From: Chryseobacterium sp. 52
GTDB taxonomy: Bacteria > Bacteroidota > Bacteroidia > Flavobacteriales > Weeksellaceae
Direction of reading: 5' to 3'
Assembly (NCBI RefSeq): GCF_002754245.1
Contig: NZ_PEEX01000001.1
Location: forward strand, 1,716,001 to 1,780,000
DNA: 64,000 nt
Made by a program: the position numbers and the translations under genes. Below are positions 9,355 to 18,606 of the stretch, piece after piece. Every line of letters begins with the position of its first letter. Position 1 is the stretch's first letter. The notes beneath the pieces were generated by a model. That model had not been told where the DNA came from, did no database searches, and worked only from the letters and a program-made list of their open reading frames with translations.

Positions 9355-10056
9355 ATGAGAATAGCATTAGTTGGATACGGTAAAATGGGGAAGATCATTG
9401 ATGAGATTGCACAGAAGAGAGGTCATGAGATCGTGGCCCGACTGAAAGAAACTCCAACAGCTGAAAATCTTAATAATCCTGACGTAGCTATAGAATTTTC
9501 ATTACCCGAAGTGGCATTTGAGAATATCAAAGCCTGCCTTGAAAACAAAATTCCGGTAATTTGCGGAACTACAGGCTGGTTGGAGAAAAAAGATGAAATT
9601 GAAAAAATTGCTGTAGACAATGATAGCGCATTCCTGTATGGTTCAAATTTTAGTTTAGGAGTCAATTTGTTTTTTGCCCTGAACGAAAAAGTAGCTGATA
9701 TCATGAAAAATGTTGATGAATATTCTTGCCAGTTAGAAGAAATTCATCATATCCACAAAAAAGATGCCCCTAGCGGAACGGCAATTTCTATTGCTGAAGG
9801 GATCATCAAAAATAATCCTAAATTTAACGCTTGGAAACTGGAGGAAACTCAAGGTCAGGAACTGGGGATCTTTGCAGTACGCGAAGATGAGGTTCCGGGG
9901 ACTCACAGCGTATTTTATAAAAGCGAAGGGGACGAAATTGAAATAAAACATACAGCCTTCAACAGAAACGGATTTGCACTCGGAGCTGTAGTCGCTGCAG
10001 AATGGATTAAAGATAAAAAAGGAAATTTCGCAATGAAAGACGTTTTGGGGCTTTAA
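9355..10056 (+). CDS. dapB: 4-hydroxy-tetrahydrodipicolinate reductase
   Basis: A 233-residue cytosolic enzyme of the diaminopimelate/lysine pathway; it reduces HTPA with NAD(P)H. The Rossmann motif is GYGKMGK at residues 7-13. The active-site region reads EIHHIHKKDAPSGTA (about 131-145), which includes the catalytic His pair and the substrate-binding KDAPSGT. It is shorter than the Escherichia coli enzyme (about 270 residues), which is normal for Bacteroidota. The product feeds both lysine and the peptidoglycan cross-link residue, fitting its place between partition and secretion genes. Confidence 0.95.
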   Translation: MRIALVGYGKMGKIIDEIAQKRGHEIVARLKETPTAENLNNPDVAIEFSLPEVAFENIKACLENKIPVICGTTGWLEKKDEIEKIAVDNDSAFLYGSNFSLGVNLFFALNEKVADIMKNVDEYSCQLEEIHHIHKKDAPSGTAISIAEGIIKNNPKFNAWKLEETQGQELGIFAVREDEVPGTHSVFYKSEGDEIEIKHTAFNRNGFALGAVVAAEWIKDKKGNFAMKDVLGL

Positions 10057-10136
10057 TTTGTAACAATTGCTTCAAATAGTAAACTAATAAAGAGCTGCTC
10101 AACACAAAAATTAATTTAGAATAGGCACAAAAAACT

Positions 10137-11783
10137 ATGGATTATTTTTTAACTTATACAGTATATGTTCTCATTCTCTCTGTATTGATGGGGATTTCTA
10201 CTTGGAAACTGTTCAAAAAAATGGGGCACAGTCCCTTATTGGCATTTATCCCTTTCTATAACTACTTCCTTATTTTAAAGGAAACAAAACATCCGAAATG
10301 GTGGGCAATTTTGTCTTACCTTCCGATAGTAGGGCCTATTATGATGTCTGTTTTCCATATTTATTTAATGAAGAAATTTGGAAAGACCCTTTTTCAGAAC
10401 CAGCTTCTTACAGTGATCCTGCCATTTATCTATATGGCAACGGTGAACTACTCCAAAAATGTAGAAATAGAAGATGAAAATGCAAATGATCTCTTCATTA
10501 CAGATGAAGAAAAAATAGCAAAAAAGAAAGATACCTTCCTGGGATCTATTACTTTTGCGGTGGTTTTTGCAACCATTATCCACGTTTTTGTAACACAGCC
10601 GTTCGGGATTCCTACAGGATCTATGGAAAGAACACTTCTGGTAGGTGACTTCCTTTTCGTAAATAAATGGAGCTACGGTTATAGAATGCCAATGCGTCCG
10701 GTAGCAATACCATTCCTTCAGGGAACCGTTATGGATACAGGACAGAAGGGGAATCCAAAAGATGATCCGAAATCTTATGTTGACGGTATAAAGCTACCTT
10801 ATACAAGAATTTTCCAGTTCAGTAAGCCTCAGAAAAATGACGTCGTTGTATTCAACTACCCTAGAGATTCTGTGCATACAGCGATTGACAGAAAGGACCC
10901 TTATGTTAAAAGATGTGTGGCTGTTGCTGGTGATACTTTCGAAATGAGAGCCGGAAGACTTTTTGTTAACGGAAAGCCGGAAACGGTTTTAGGAGACCAG
11001 GAAGTACAACACAGATATATTGTAAATACGGGAAGTCAGTTGGATATTCCTGCATTATATAACGTTTATGGATTCCTGCCTGTACAGGAAATGCAAAGTG
11101 ATAAAGGATATCTTTATGCTTTCCAGGGTCTGACAGATAAAACGGCTAAAGAAATTAAACAACTTCCTCAGGTAATTGATATGAAAGAGGATGTTACACC
11201 AAAAGAAGAAGCTGCAGTATATTATAAAGACGAAGCCAAAACTAAAATTGATACCACACAATCTATCTTCCCAATCAACAAAGCCTGGAATCAGGATTGG
11301 TACGGACCTTTAAAAATTCCAAAAAAGGGAGATGTGGTAACACTTAATCAGGAAACATTACCGGAATACAGATGGATTATTTCTCAGTATGAGCATAACA
11401 GTTTAGAGAATAAAAACGGAAAAATTTTCATTAACGGTAAAGAAACCACCCAATATACCATTAAACAGGATTATTATATGATGGTGGGAGACAACAGAGA
11501 CGCTTCATTAGATGCAAGATTCTTTGGTTTCGTTCCTGAAGAGAATATTGTTGGAAAACCAATGTTCACATGGATGAGTATTCAGGGAGCTTTCTCAGAC
11601 AACAGTTCTTCTTATCAGGCTCCGTTCAAGGTCCGTTGGGACAGAATGTTTAAAGCGACAAACACTGGAGAAGCCAATAAAACTTCATACTGGTGGGTAG
11701 CTGCAATGATTCTTATACTGTTTTTTGGATGGGAATATTTCATGAAATTATTCGGAAAGAAAAAGACGGAAGACGAATTATAA
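10137..11783 (+). CDS. lepB: Signal peptidase I, long Bacteroidota form
   Basis: A 548-residue S26 signal peptidase that removes Sec signal peptides at the outer face of the inner membrane. Residues 1-85 form an extra N-terminal membrane module (DUF5684-like), and residues about 138-158 are another helix. The catalytic Ser lies in PTGSMERTL (about 165) and the catalytic Lys in YVKRCVAVAGD (about 258). The conserved GDNRDASLDARFFG box is at about 455-468. A C-terminal helix (YWWVAAMILILFFG) closes the protein. A long insertion between the Lys motif and the GDNRD box accounts for the unusual length. Confidence 0.93.
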   Translation: MDYFLTYTVYVLILSVLMGISTWKLFKKMGHSPLLAFIPFYNYFLILKETKHPKWWAILSYLPIVGPIMMSVFHIYLMKKFGKTLFQNQLLTVILPFIYMATVNYSKNVEIEDENANDLFITDEEKIAKKKDTFLGSITFAVVFATIIHVFVTQPFGIPTGSMERTLLVGDFLFVNKWSYGYRMPMRPVAIPFLQGTVMDTGQKGNPKDDPKSYVDGIKLPYTRIFQFSKPQKNDVVVFNYPRDSVHTAIDRKDPYVKRCVAVAGDTFEMRAGRLFVNGKPETVLGDQEVQHRYIVNTGSQLDIPALYNVYGFLPVQEMQSDKGYLYAFQGLTDKTAKEIKQLPQVIDMKEDVTPKEEAAVYYKDEAKTKIDTTQSIFPINKAWNQDWYGPLKIPKKGDVVTLNQETLPEYRWIISQYEHNSLENKNGKIFINGKETTQYTIKQDYYMMVGDNRDASLDARFFGFVPEENIVGKPMFTWMSIQGAFSDNSSSYQAPFKVRWDRMFKATNTGEANKTSYWWVAAMILILFFGWEYFMKLFGKKKTEDEL

Positions 11784-11848
11784 TTTAATTAAAACTTAAA
11801 AAATAGAATGAAGTATTTGAAAAAATGCTTCATTTTTGTATGATGAAT

Positions 11849-12466
11849 ATGACGAATGTATTATTGCCGGTATTTTATATGCCCCCGATTTCATGGTTTT
11901 CAGTATTTTTAAATCCTGAAAACGAGATTATATTTGAACAGTTTGAAAATTTCCCAAAGCAGACCTACAGAAACAGAACCAATATCTATGGGGCAAACGG
12001 GAGACTTTCTTTAATCATTCCTATCAGTCATAACGGTAAAAAAGAATTCAGAGATACAGAGATTTCTTATCGTGAAGACTGGAGAAGCCTGCATTGGAAA
12101 TCAATCAAAACGGCGTATCAGAGCTCCCCTTATTTTGAATATTACGAAGATAAATTCAGGAAAATATTTGATCTTCAGGAGAAATTTCTCTTTGATTTTA
12201 ATCTCAAAGGATTAGAGATTTTCCAGCAGATTCTTAAAACGGAAAAGGCACAGTCTTTGAATGAAGAATATATCAAAAAACCTGAAAGTATTAATTTTAG
12301 AGAAAAATTTTCTGCAAAACAGCCTTCTGAATTTCAAATGGAAGAATATTACCAGACCTTCTCGGATAAATTAGGATTTTTGAAAGATTTGTCGGTTCTG
12401 GACCTTATTTGTAACAAAGGGCCTGAGTCTCTGACTTATATGAAAAATATTAAACAATCATACTAA
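11849..12466 (+). CDS. WbqC family protein
   Basis: About 205 residues. The N-terminus LLPVFYMPPISWF and the internal YRNRTNIYGANG and LSLIIPISH words are typical of the WbqC-like family found in polysaccharide and glycan loci, whose biochemical role is poorly defined. Several starts are possible: ATG at 11825, 11840, 11843 and 11849; the last places the conserved LLPVFY close to the N-terminus as in relatives. It follows lepB by about 65 bases and is probably the end of that operon. Confidence 0.8.
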   Translation: MTNVLLPVFYMPPISWFSVFLNPENEIIFEQFENFPKQTYRNRTNIYGANGRLSLIIPISHNGKKEFRDTEISYREDWRSLHWKSIKTAYQSSPYFEYYEDKFRKIFDLQEKFLFDFNLKGLEIFQQILKTEKAQSLNEEYIKKPESINFREKFSAKQPSEFQMEEYYQTFSDKLGFLKDLSVLDLICNKGPESLTYMKNIKQSY

Positions 12467-12550
12467 CGTGAAATCGCCGTTAACGAAATTCTCGGGAAAT
12501 AAACCCATGAAAATGACGGTTGTATTTGACTAAAAAAATAAATATCACTT

Positions 12551-14233
12551 ATGAAAAAGGTATTATTAGCTGCTGTTTTTCTGGCAGGATTTAGTTTCTC
12601 TTATGCTCAGGAAGCTCAGGCTAAGAGCGTTGACCCAAAAGAAGATAAAGATCTCATGACTTGGTATCATAAAGACTTTTCGGCAACAAAAGTATATGGA
12701 GTAAATACTGCAAACGCGTATAAATATTTAGAATCAAAAGGTCTTAAACCTAAGACTGTTGTAGTGGGAGTTTTAGACAGTGGTGTTCAGGTAGATCACC
12801 CGGGTCTTATAAAAAATGTATGGACGAATCCTAATGAAGTTCCCGGAAACGGAAAAGATGATGATGGAAACGGATATATCGATGATGTACACGGCTGGAA
12901 CTTTATTGGCGGTAAAAACGGAGACATTGATATCGACAATATGGAGGTAACAAGAGTCGTTGCTAAATATAAGCCGGTTTTTGAAGGAGATGATTCTACA
13001 AAAAACAAAGCAAATCAGACAAAAATGCCGGAAGAATTTGCACTGTATATGAAATCTAAAGAGCTCTTCGGTAAAAAAAGCATTGAAGCAAAGCAGAGCT
13101 TACAGACCTACACCATGATCAACAGTGTAATTCCTAATATGGTAAAACTCTTAGGAGGTAAGGCTGTTACTGCTGAAACTCTTGATGCTATTAAACCTCC
13201 TACAGATCAGAAAGATGCTATTGCACTTCAGGTTTTGGGACAGGTTTCCCAAAGCCCTGAATTTAAAGGGAAATCTTCTGCAGATTTTGAGAAACTGATG
13301 AAAGAGCAAATGAAAGAGGCTATTGATCATTTTAAACCAATGTCTACGCAGTACGATCTTAGCTATGATCCGAGAAAAGAAATTGTAGGGGATAACTATG
13401 ATGACTATTCTGAAAAAAGCTATGGAAATAATGACTATGAAGGACCTGATGCAGAACACGGAACACACGTTGCCGGAATTATTGCAGGGCTTCCTCAGGG
13501 TAAAGAAATACAGTATGGAGTAGCTTCTAAAGTTGCTAAAATCATGTCTGTAAGAACCGTTCCAAACGGAGACGAAAGAGATAAAGACGTTGCAAACGCC
13601 ATCAGATATGCCGTTGATAACGGAGCTAAAGTTTTAAACATGAGCTTTGGAAAACCGGTATCTCCTGGAAAAAATGTAGTATGGGATGCGTTCAAATATG
13701 CTGAAGATAAAGGCGTACTTTTGGTAAAAGCAGCAGGTAACGAAAACGAAGACGTAGCAGAGCATCTTGCTTTCCCTACCAACTTTAAAAATGTTACCGA
13801 TGAAAAACCTTTTGTAAACAACGTATTGGTTGTAGGAGCCAGCACCAATAGAAATAATGAGTTGAGAGCAGATTTCTCTAACTATAATAAGAAAATGGTA
13901 AACGTTTTTGCTCCGGGTGAAGAAATTTATTCTACCGTTCCTAAAAACGAGTACAAATATCTTCAAGGGACTTCCATGGCTTCGCCTGTAGTAGCAGGAG
14001 CGGCAGCGGTCTTACTGGCTTATATGCCGGATCTGAAACCTTACCAGATTATTGAAGCTCTTGTAAAAAGCAGTAACCTGAGTTCAGAAAACAAATTCCC
14101 TGAATATTCTCAGGCCGGAGGTGTTATAGATCTTAAAAAAGCAGCTGAGTATGCTTATACGAATTTCTACAACGGAAAATCAGCATCAAAAGCTAAGCCT
14201 ACGAAATCCGTAAAAAAGGCTGTTAAAAAATAA
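12551..14233 (+). CDS. Secreted subtilisin-like serine peptidase (S8)
   Basis: A 560-residue protease with a signal peptide (residues 1-19, ending SYAQ). The catalytic triad is visible: Asp in VVGVLDSGVQ (about 76), His in HGTHVAGI (about 303) and Ser in GTSMASPVVAG (about 475). A large insertion of about 200 residues separates the Asp and His motifs, as in other Bacteroidota S8 enzymes. The C-terminus is a short Lys-rich tail and lacks a recognisable type IX sorting domain. It has its own terminator, so it is likely transcribed alone. The substrate is unknown. Confidence 0.93.
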   Translation: MKKVLLAAVFLAGFSFSYAQEAQAKSVDPKEDKDLMTWYHKDFSATKVYGVNTANAYKYLESKGLKPKTVVVGVLDSGVQVDHPGLIKNVWTNPNEVPGNGKDDDGNGYIDDVHGWNFIGGKNGDIDIDNMEVTRVVAKYKPVFEGDDSTKNKANQTKMPEEFALYMKSKELFGKKSIEAKQSLQTYTMINSVIPNMVKLLGGKAVTAETLDAIKPPTDQKDAIALQVLGQVSQSPEFKGKSSADFEKLMKEQMKEAIDHFKPMSTQYDLSYDPRKEIVGDNYDDYSEKSYGNNDYEGPDAEHGTHVAGIIAGLPQGKEIQYGVASKVAKIMSVRTVPNGDERDKDVANAIRYAVDNGAKVLNMSFGKPVSPGKNVVWDAFKYAEDKGVLLVKAAGNENEDVAEHLAFPTNFKNVTDEKPFVNNVLVVGASTNRNNELRADFSNYNKKMVNVFAPGEEIYSTVPKNEYKYLQGTSMASPVVAGAAAVLLAYMPDLKPYQIIEALVKSSNLSSENKFPEYSQAGGVIDLKKAAEYAYTNFYNGKSASKAKPTKSVKKAVKK

Positions 14234-14265
14234 TATATCTTCCTGTATATAAGGAGAAAGCATTT

Positions 14266-14293
14266 AAAGTCCGAAATTTTCGGACTTTTTTTA
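14266..14293 (+). terminator. Rho-independent terminator after the S8 protease
   Basis: A long stem with core AAAGTCCG / CGGACTTT (14266-14273 with 14281-14288) runs into a T-run through 14291. Confidence 0.75.
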
Positions 14294-14358
14294 TTTTTAT
14301 TTTTCAATTTGGCACGGTTTTTTGTAACTTTATAAATAACAAAATAATAAACAACAAA

Positions 14359-14850
14359 ATGAAAAAGTTACTACTTGCAGGGATGATTGGAACATCACTT
14401 TTTGCAGTGTCTTGTTCCTCAGTGAAAAAAGCAGAAACATCACAAAACCAAAGAGTTGAATACCTTAAATTAAAAGGCGACTGGCAGATTGTAAGCGTCG
14501 ATTATGAAAAAGGATTCAAAATCAAGCCTTTCGATGAAGGGGCAGATGCTCAGTGTTTTGTAGGAAGTCATTGGAGATTGATTCCAAATAATTACACCGG
14601 TGCCTATACTTTAAACGGAGGTGGAGCTTGTCCAAACCTTACACAGCCGATTAAATTTGAAGTAAAAGATGGCAATACTTTCATGTTCAAAAAAATCGCT
14701 GCAGGAACTAAAGCCAAGCAGAATACTGTAGGATATTCGTTAACTATTACCAACCAGTCTACAGATCAGTTTTCACTTGTACAGAATGTTCCTTTTGACG
14801 GAAGTACAGTACAGGTTGTTTACAACTTCCAGAGAACAGGAATGAAATAA
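14359..14850 (+). CDS. Lipocalin-family lipoprotein
   Basis: A 163-residue lipoprotein with a lipobox (FAVSCSS, Cys at 19). The mature part carries the lipocalin-like start LKGDWQIVSVDYEKGF and further beta strands (NYTGAYTLNG, DQFSLVQNVPF). It is probably anchored in the outer membrane facing the periplasm; ligand unknown. It is separated by 25 bases from the OmpA-like lipoprotein gene, and the two are likely cotranscribed. Confidence 0.8.
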   Translation: MKKLLLAGMIGTSLFAVSCSSVKKAETSQNQRVEYLKLKGDWQIVSVDYEKGFKIKPFDEGADAQCFVGSHWRLIPNNYTGAYTLNGGGACPNLTQPIKFEVKDGNTFMFKKIAAGTKAKQNTVGYSLTITNQSTDQFSLVQNVPFDGSTVQVVYNFQRTGMK

Positions 14851-14875
14851 TTTATCAACATAAAAGATCAAAAAA

Positions 14876-15565
14876 ATGAAATTTACTAAAACATATATAG
14901 GAGCTCTTTTCTTATCATCAGCACTATTATTAACCAGCTGTGAAGCTGTTCAGAATTCTAACCACCAACAGAGAGGTACAGCAGTAGGTGTTGCATCCGG
15001 AGCTGTAATTGGAGGTATTTTAGGAAATAATGTAGGAAATGGTAAAAACTCAGCTTTAGGTGCCGTATTAGGAGGTATTATTGGTGGTGTTGCAGGTAAC
15101 GTTATCGGTAACAAAATGGACAAGCAGGCTAAAGATATTAAGCAAACTTTACCGGGAGCTGAAGTAGAAAGAGTAGGAGACGGTATTAAAATTACCATGA
15201 ACGAAAGCATTGTGAACTTTGCTTTTGATTCTTCAAACTTAACTTCTGTTGCTCAGAATAATCTTGAGAAATTGGCTAAAGTTCTTGTTGACAACCCGGA
15301 TACTAATATTAATATCTACGGCTATACAGACAGCAAAGGTGCAGATGCTTACAACCTGTCTCTTTCTCAGAGAAGAGCAGATGCCGTAAAAGCTTATTTA
15401 TCAGGAAAAGGAATTGCGTCAAGCAGAATGCTTACTAAAGGTGAAGGTGAAGCTATGCCTGTAGCCAGCAATGATACAGACGAAGGAAGAGCTAAAAACA
15501 GAAGAGTAGAATTTGCCATTACAGCAAATGAAAAAATGATTAACGAAGCCAAGCAAGGGCAGTAA
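14876..15565 (+). CDS. OmpA-family lipoprotein with glycine zipper
   Basis: A 229-residue envelope protein. The signal peptide ends in a lipobox (LLTSC, Cys about 22). A glycine-zipper segment spans about residues 37-82 (GVASGAVIGGILGN and GGIIGGVAGNVIGN), and a C-terminal OmpA/MotB peptidoglycan-binding domain spans about 110-220, with the family words FDSSNLT, NIYGYTDSKG and LSLSQRRADAV. It should tether the outer membrane to peptidoglycan. A strong terminator follows. Confidence 0.9.
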   Translation: MKFTKTYIGALFLSSALLLTSCEAVQNSNHQQRGTAVGVASGAVIGGILGNNVGNGKNSALGAVLGGIIGGVAGNVIGNKMDKQAKDIKQTLPGAEVERVGDGIKITMNESIVNFAFDSSNLTSVAQNNLEKLAKVLVDNPDTNINIYGYTDSKGADAYNLSLSQRRADAVKAYLSGKGIASSRMLTKGEGEAMPVASNDTDEGRAKNRRVEFAITANEKMINEAKQGQ

Positions 15566-15591
15566 TTAATTTATTATATAAATATTTTCGT

Positions 15592-15617
15592 AAAAAACCG
15601 CTTAGGCGGTTTTTTTT
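15592..15617 (+). terminator. Rho-independent terminator after the OmpA-like gene
   Basis: The core is CCGC-TTAG-GCGG (15598-15609), extended by an A-run before it and a T-run after it. Confidence 0.75.
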
Positions 15618-15647
15618 GTATTTTTATGGTGTAAACTTTGAAATCAC

Positions 15648-15655
15648 TATTTTTG
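15648..15655 (+). promoter_or_regulatory. -7 box TATTTTTG of the DPA-like operon
   Basis: It matches TAnnTTTG and lies 17 bases before the first ATG of the operon, directly after a terminator. A TTG at the canonical distance is not seen. Confidence 0.4.
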
Positions 15656-15672
15656 CAACTGAAATAGCATAA

Positions 15673-16560
15673 ATGAAAAAATATCTTAAACTCCTTCGTG
15701 TTGAGCAATGGGTGAAAAACCTGTTTGTTTTTGTCCCTCTATTCTTTTCAGGAAATATTACAAATTTAGACTTACTTACTAAAAGTATCTTTGCATTCAT
15801 TATTTTTTCTTTGGCAGCAAGTGTTGTGTATATACTTAATGACTATAATGATATAGAAGCAGACCGAAAACATCCTGAGAAAAGAAGAAGACCTCTCGCA
15901 AGCGGAGCTATTTCAAAATCAAAAGCAATAGGAATTCTTACAGTACTTGTGATCATTGACCTGGCTCTTGTATGCCTGGCTCAGCTTTATTTTCATGAAC
16001 CTTTATGGAAATTTACCACAATTATTGGACTTTATATCCTTATTAACCTTGCGTATACCTTTAAACTTAAGCATGTACCGATTATTGATATTTTCATTAT
16101 AGCTTTGGGCTTTGTACTGAGAGTCTTAGCCGGAGGATATATTACAGGGATTGGTATTTCACAATGGGCTATATTACTGACCTTTGTGCTGGCTCTTGTT
16201 TTAGCCATCGGAAAAAGAAGAGGAGAACTGATCAACGCACAGGTTTCCGGAACAACAAGAAAAGCACTGGACGGATATAATGTTCAGTTTGCAGATATTG
16301 CCCTTTCCATTTCCGTTACGCTCGCTATTGTCTGTTATCTGATGTTTACACTTTCGCCTGAAGTTCAGGGAAGATTTCATCAGAGAGTTTTCTATACGGT
16401 CATATTTGTAGTTTTTGCTTTTTTGAGGTATCTTCAGCAGACATTGGTCTATAACAGAACAGAATCTCCTACAAAAATTGTCTACAGAGACCGATATATC
16501 CAGGTAACCTTAGTACTTTGGGTAGCCGCATTTTTAATCCAGATTTATTTTAAAAAATGA
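15673..16560 (+). CDS. UbiA-type polyprenyl-phosphate phosphoribosyltransferase
   Basis: A 295-residue polytopic membrane protein of the UbiA prenyltransferase superfamily with about eight hydrophobic helices. The first Asp-rich motif NDYNDIEADRKHPEKR (about residues 57-72) and PLASG match the decaprenyl-phosphate phosphoribosyltransferase (DPPRS) branch, which transfers phosphoribose from PRPP to a polyprenyl phosphate. Its stop overlaps the next start (ATGA), and the next two genes resemble DprE1 and DprE2, the epimerase pair acting on the dephosphorylated product. The set suggests synthesis of a polyprenyl-phospho-pentose glycosyl donor at the inner membrane. Confidence 0.88.
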   Translation: MKKYLKLLRVEQWVKNLFVFVPLFFSGNITNLDLLTKSIFAFIIFSLAASVVYILNDYNDIEADRKHPEKRRRPLASGAISKSKAIGILTVLVIIDLALVCLAQLYFHEPLWKFTTIIGLYILINLAYTFKLKHVPIIDIFIIALGFVLRVLAGGYITGIGISQWAILLTFVLALVLAIGKRRGELINAQVSGTTRKALDGYNVQFADIALSISVTLAIVCYLMFTLSPEVQGRFHQRVFYTVIFVVFAFLRYLQQTLVYNRTESPTKIVYRDRYIQVTLVLWVAAFLIQIYFKK

Positions 16561-17876
16561 AGCCGAATTTCACACAGAAAGTTACAAACTGGGGCAATTT
16601 CCCGGTGGTAGAAAAAGAAATAAGATCCGAAGACAGCTTCAAAAAAATAAAAGAGTTTGTACTTAATCATAACGAAGTTATTGCAAGAGGAAACGGAAGA
16701 TGTTACGGTGATTCCTCATTGGGTGAAACCATATTTTCCACCAAAAAATTAAATAAATTCATCAGTTTTGATCGCCTGAACGGAATTATAGAATGTGAAT
16801 CCGGAGTACTGCTTTCAGACGTGCTTGAGATTTCAGTTCCGCAGGGATATTTTCTGTATGTAACTCCCGGAACGAAATTTATTTCCGTGGGAGGAGCCAT
16901 TGCTTCAGATATTCATGGCAAAAATCACCATGCAGAAGGTTGCTTTTCAGAATATGTAATCGAGTTTAAGCTGATGACAGAAAATGGAGACATCATTATA
17001 TGTTCCAGAGAAGAGAATTCAGATAAATTCTGGGCTACCATCGGAGGAATGGGACTTACCGGAATTATTCTTACGGTTAAATTTAAACTTAAAAATATAG
17101 AATCTGCCTATATCAGACAGGAAAGCATTAAAGCAGAGAATCTGGATGAAATTTTCAGACTCTTTGAAGAAAGTGAAAACTGGACATATACGGTAGCATG
17201 GATTGATTGTCTTCAGAAAGGAAAAAATCTGGGCAGAAGTATTTTAATGAGAGGAGAACACGCTTTTCAGCATGAGCTTCCCCAAAACCTGACCAGCCAG
17301 CCATTGAGACTGAAGAAAAAATTTCAGCCGACGGTTCCGTTTTATTTTCCGGGATTTGTTCTGAATTCGCTGACCGTGAAGATCTTCAATTTGCTGTATT
17401 TTAAGAAACAGACAAAAAAAGAAGTCAAATCCTTCATCGACTACGAAACATTTTTCTATCCGCTGGATGCCATCACCGATTGGAATAAGATCTACGGAAA
17501 ATCAGGCTTCATCCAGTATCAGATGGTAATCCCGAAAGAAGCAGGAAAAGAAGGAATGAAACAGATCCTTGAAACCATTGCTGCGAGTGGAAGTGGATCG
17601 TTTCTGGCTGTTTTGAAACTCTTCGGAAAGAACAACCCAGAGGCGTACAATTCATTTCCTTTTGAAGGCTATACGCTGGCCCTCGATTTTAAAATCGATT
17701 CAAAATTGAAAAAACTCGTAGAGAAGCTGGATAATATTGTGCAGCAGTTCGGAGGAAGGGTTTATCTTACAAAAGACAGTATGAGTAAATCTTCACTGAC
17801 GAATTACCTTAAAAATATTCAAAGTTCAAAATTTGTGTCTTTACAGCACAAAAGAATCATAAACAACAATTCATAA
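16557..17876 (+). CDS. FAD-binding oxidoreductase, DprE1-like
   Basis: A 439-residue flavoenzyme with an N-terminal PCMH FAD-binding domain (ARGNGRCYGDSSLG at about residues 42-55; GGAIASDIHGKNHH at about 113-126) and a C-terminal substrate domain. By similarity and context it should oxidise the 2-OH of polyprenyl-phosphoryl ribose to the keto intermediate, the first half of the epimerisation to arabinose. It overlaps the UbiA-type gene by four bases and the SDR gene by one base, so the three are translationally coupled. Confidence 0.85.
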   Translation: MKPNFTQKVTNWGNFPVVEKEIRSEDSFKKIKEFVLNHNEVIARGNGRCYGDSSLGETIFSTKKLNKFISFDRLNGIIECESGVLLSDVLEISVPQGYFLYVTPGTKFISVGGAIASDIHGKNHHAEGCFSEYVIEFKLMTENGDIIICSREENSDKFWATIGGMGLTGIILTVKFKLKNIESAYIRQESIKAENLDEIFRLFEESENWTYTVAWIDCLQKGKNLGRSILMRGEHAFQHELPQNLTSQPLRLKKKFQPTVPFYFPGFVLNSLTVKIFNLLYFKKQTKKEVKSFIDYETFFYPLDAITDWNKIYGKSGFIQYQMVIPKEAGKEGMKQILETIAASGSGSFLAVLKLFGKNNPEAYNSFPFEGYTLALDFKIDSKLKKLVEKLDNIVQQFGGRVYLTKDSMSKSSLTNYLKNIQSSKFVSLQHKRIINNNS

Positions 17877-18601
17877 TGATAGTTCTGGGAAGTACGTCTG
17901 AAGTGGCACAGGCTTTTGTGGAAAAAGCCCTTCAGGAAGGAGAAAAGTTTGAAAAAATATATCTTTTCACTTCAAATAAAGAGACCACAGAAAGATTTGC
18001 AAGACATATTGATGTCAAGTTTTTACAACAGTCCGAAGTCATCGAAATAGATCTGATGAAAGAGATTGATTATAATAAATTTGATCATGTCAGTTCAAAT
18101 GTATTATTTTGTGCCGTGGGATATTTGGGAGATGGCACCGAAGAAGGTCTTTACGATAACAGGAATACAGAAAGGATCATTAATATCAATTATTCGAAAC
18201 TGATTCCGGTCATGAACTATTTTGCACAAAAGTTTGAAAGCAGAAGATCAGGAACGATCATAGGACTTTCATCCGTAGCAGGAGATAGGGGAAGACAGAG
18301 TAATTTTATTTACGGAAGTGCAAAAGCGGCTTTTACAGCTTATCTGAGCGGACTTCGTAATTATCTTTTAGATAAAAAAGTACATGTCCTTACCATAAAA
18401 CCGGGCTTTATGGCCACCAAAATGACGGAAGGACTGCCTTTAAATCCTAAACTGACTGCCACTCCGAAGCAAGCTGCGGCCTGTATTTATAAAGCTTTTA
18501 AAAAGCAAAAAAATGTAGCGTATGTTTTGCCGGTATGGAGTATTATTATGATGATCATCAGGAATATTCCTGAATTTATATTTAAAAAATTAAAGCTTTA
18601 G
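17876..18601 (+). CDS. Short-chain dehydrogenase, DprE2-like
   Basis: A 241-residue SDR enzyme. The N-terminal nucleotide-binding motif is GSTSEVAQAF, the catalytic Ser lies in GLSSVAGDRG, and the YxxxK motif is YGSAKAAF (about residue 147). In DPA biosynthesis the DprE2 partner reduces the 2-keto intermediate to the arabinose epimer; placement right after the DprE1-like gene supports that role. Classical SDR, cytosolic face of the inner membrane. Confidence 0.85.
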   Translation: MIVLGSTSEVAQAFVEKALQEGEKFEKIYLFTSNKETTERFARHIDVKFLQQSEVIEIDLMKEIDYNKFDHVSSNVLFCAVGYLGDGTEEGLYDNRNTERIININYSKLIPVMNYFAQKFESRRSGTIIGLSSVAGDRGRQSNFIYGSAKAAFTAYLSGLRNYLLDKKVHVLTIKPGFMATKMTEGLPLNPKLTATPKQAAACIYKAFKKQKNVAYVLPVWSIIMMIIRNIPEFIFKKLKL

Positions 18602-18606
18602 TAAAA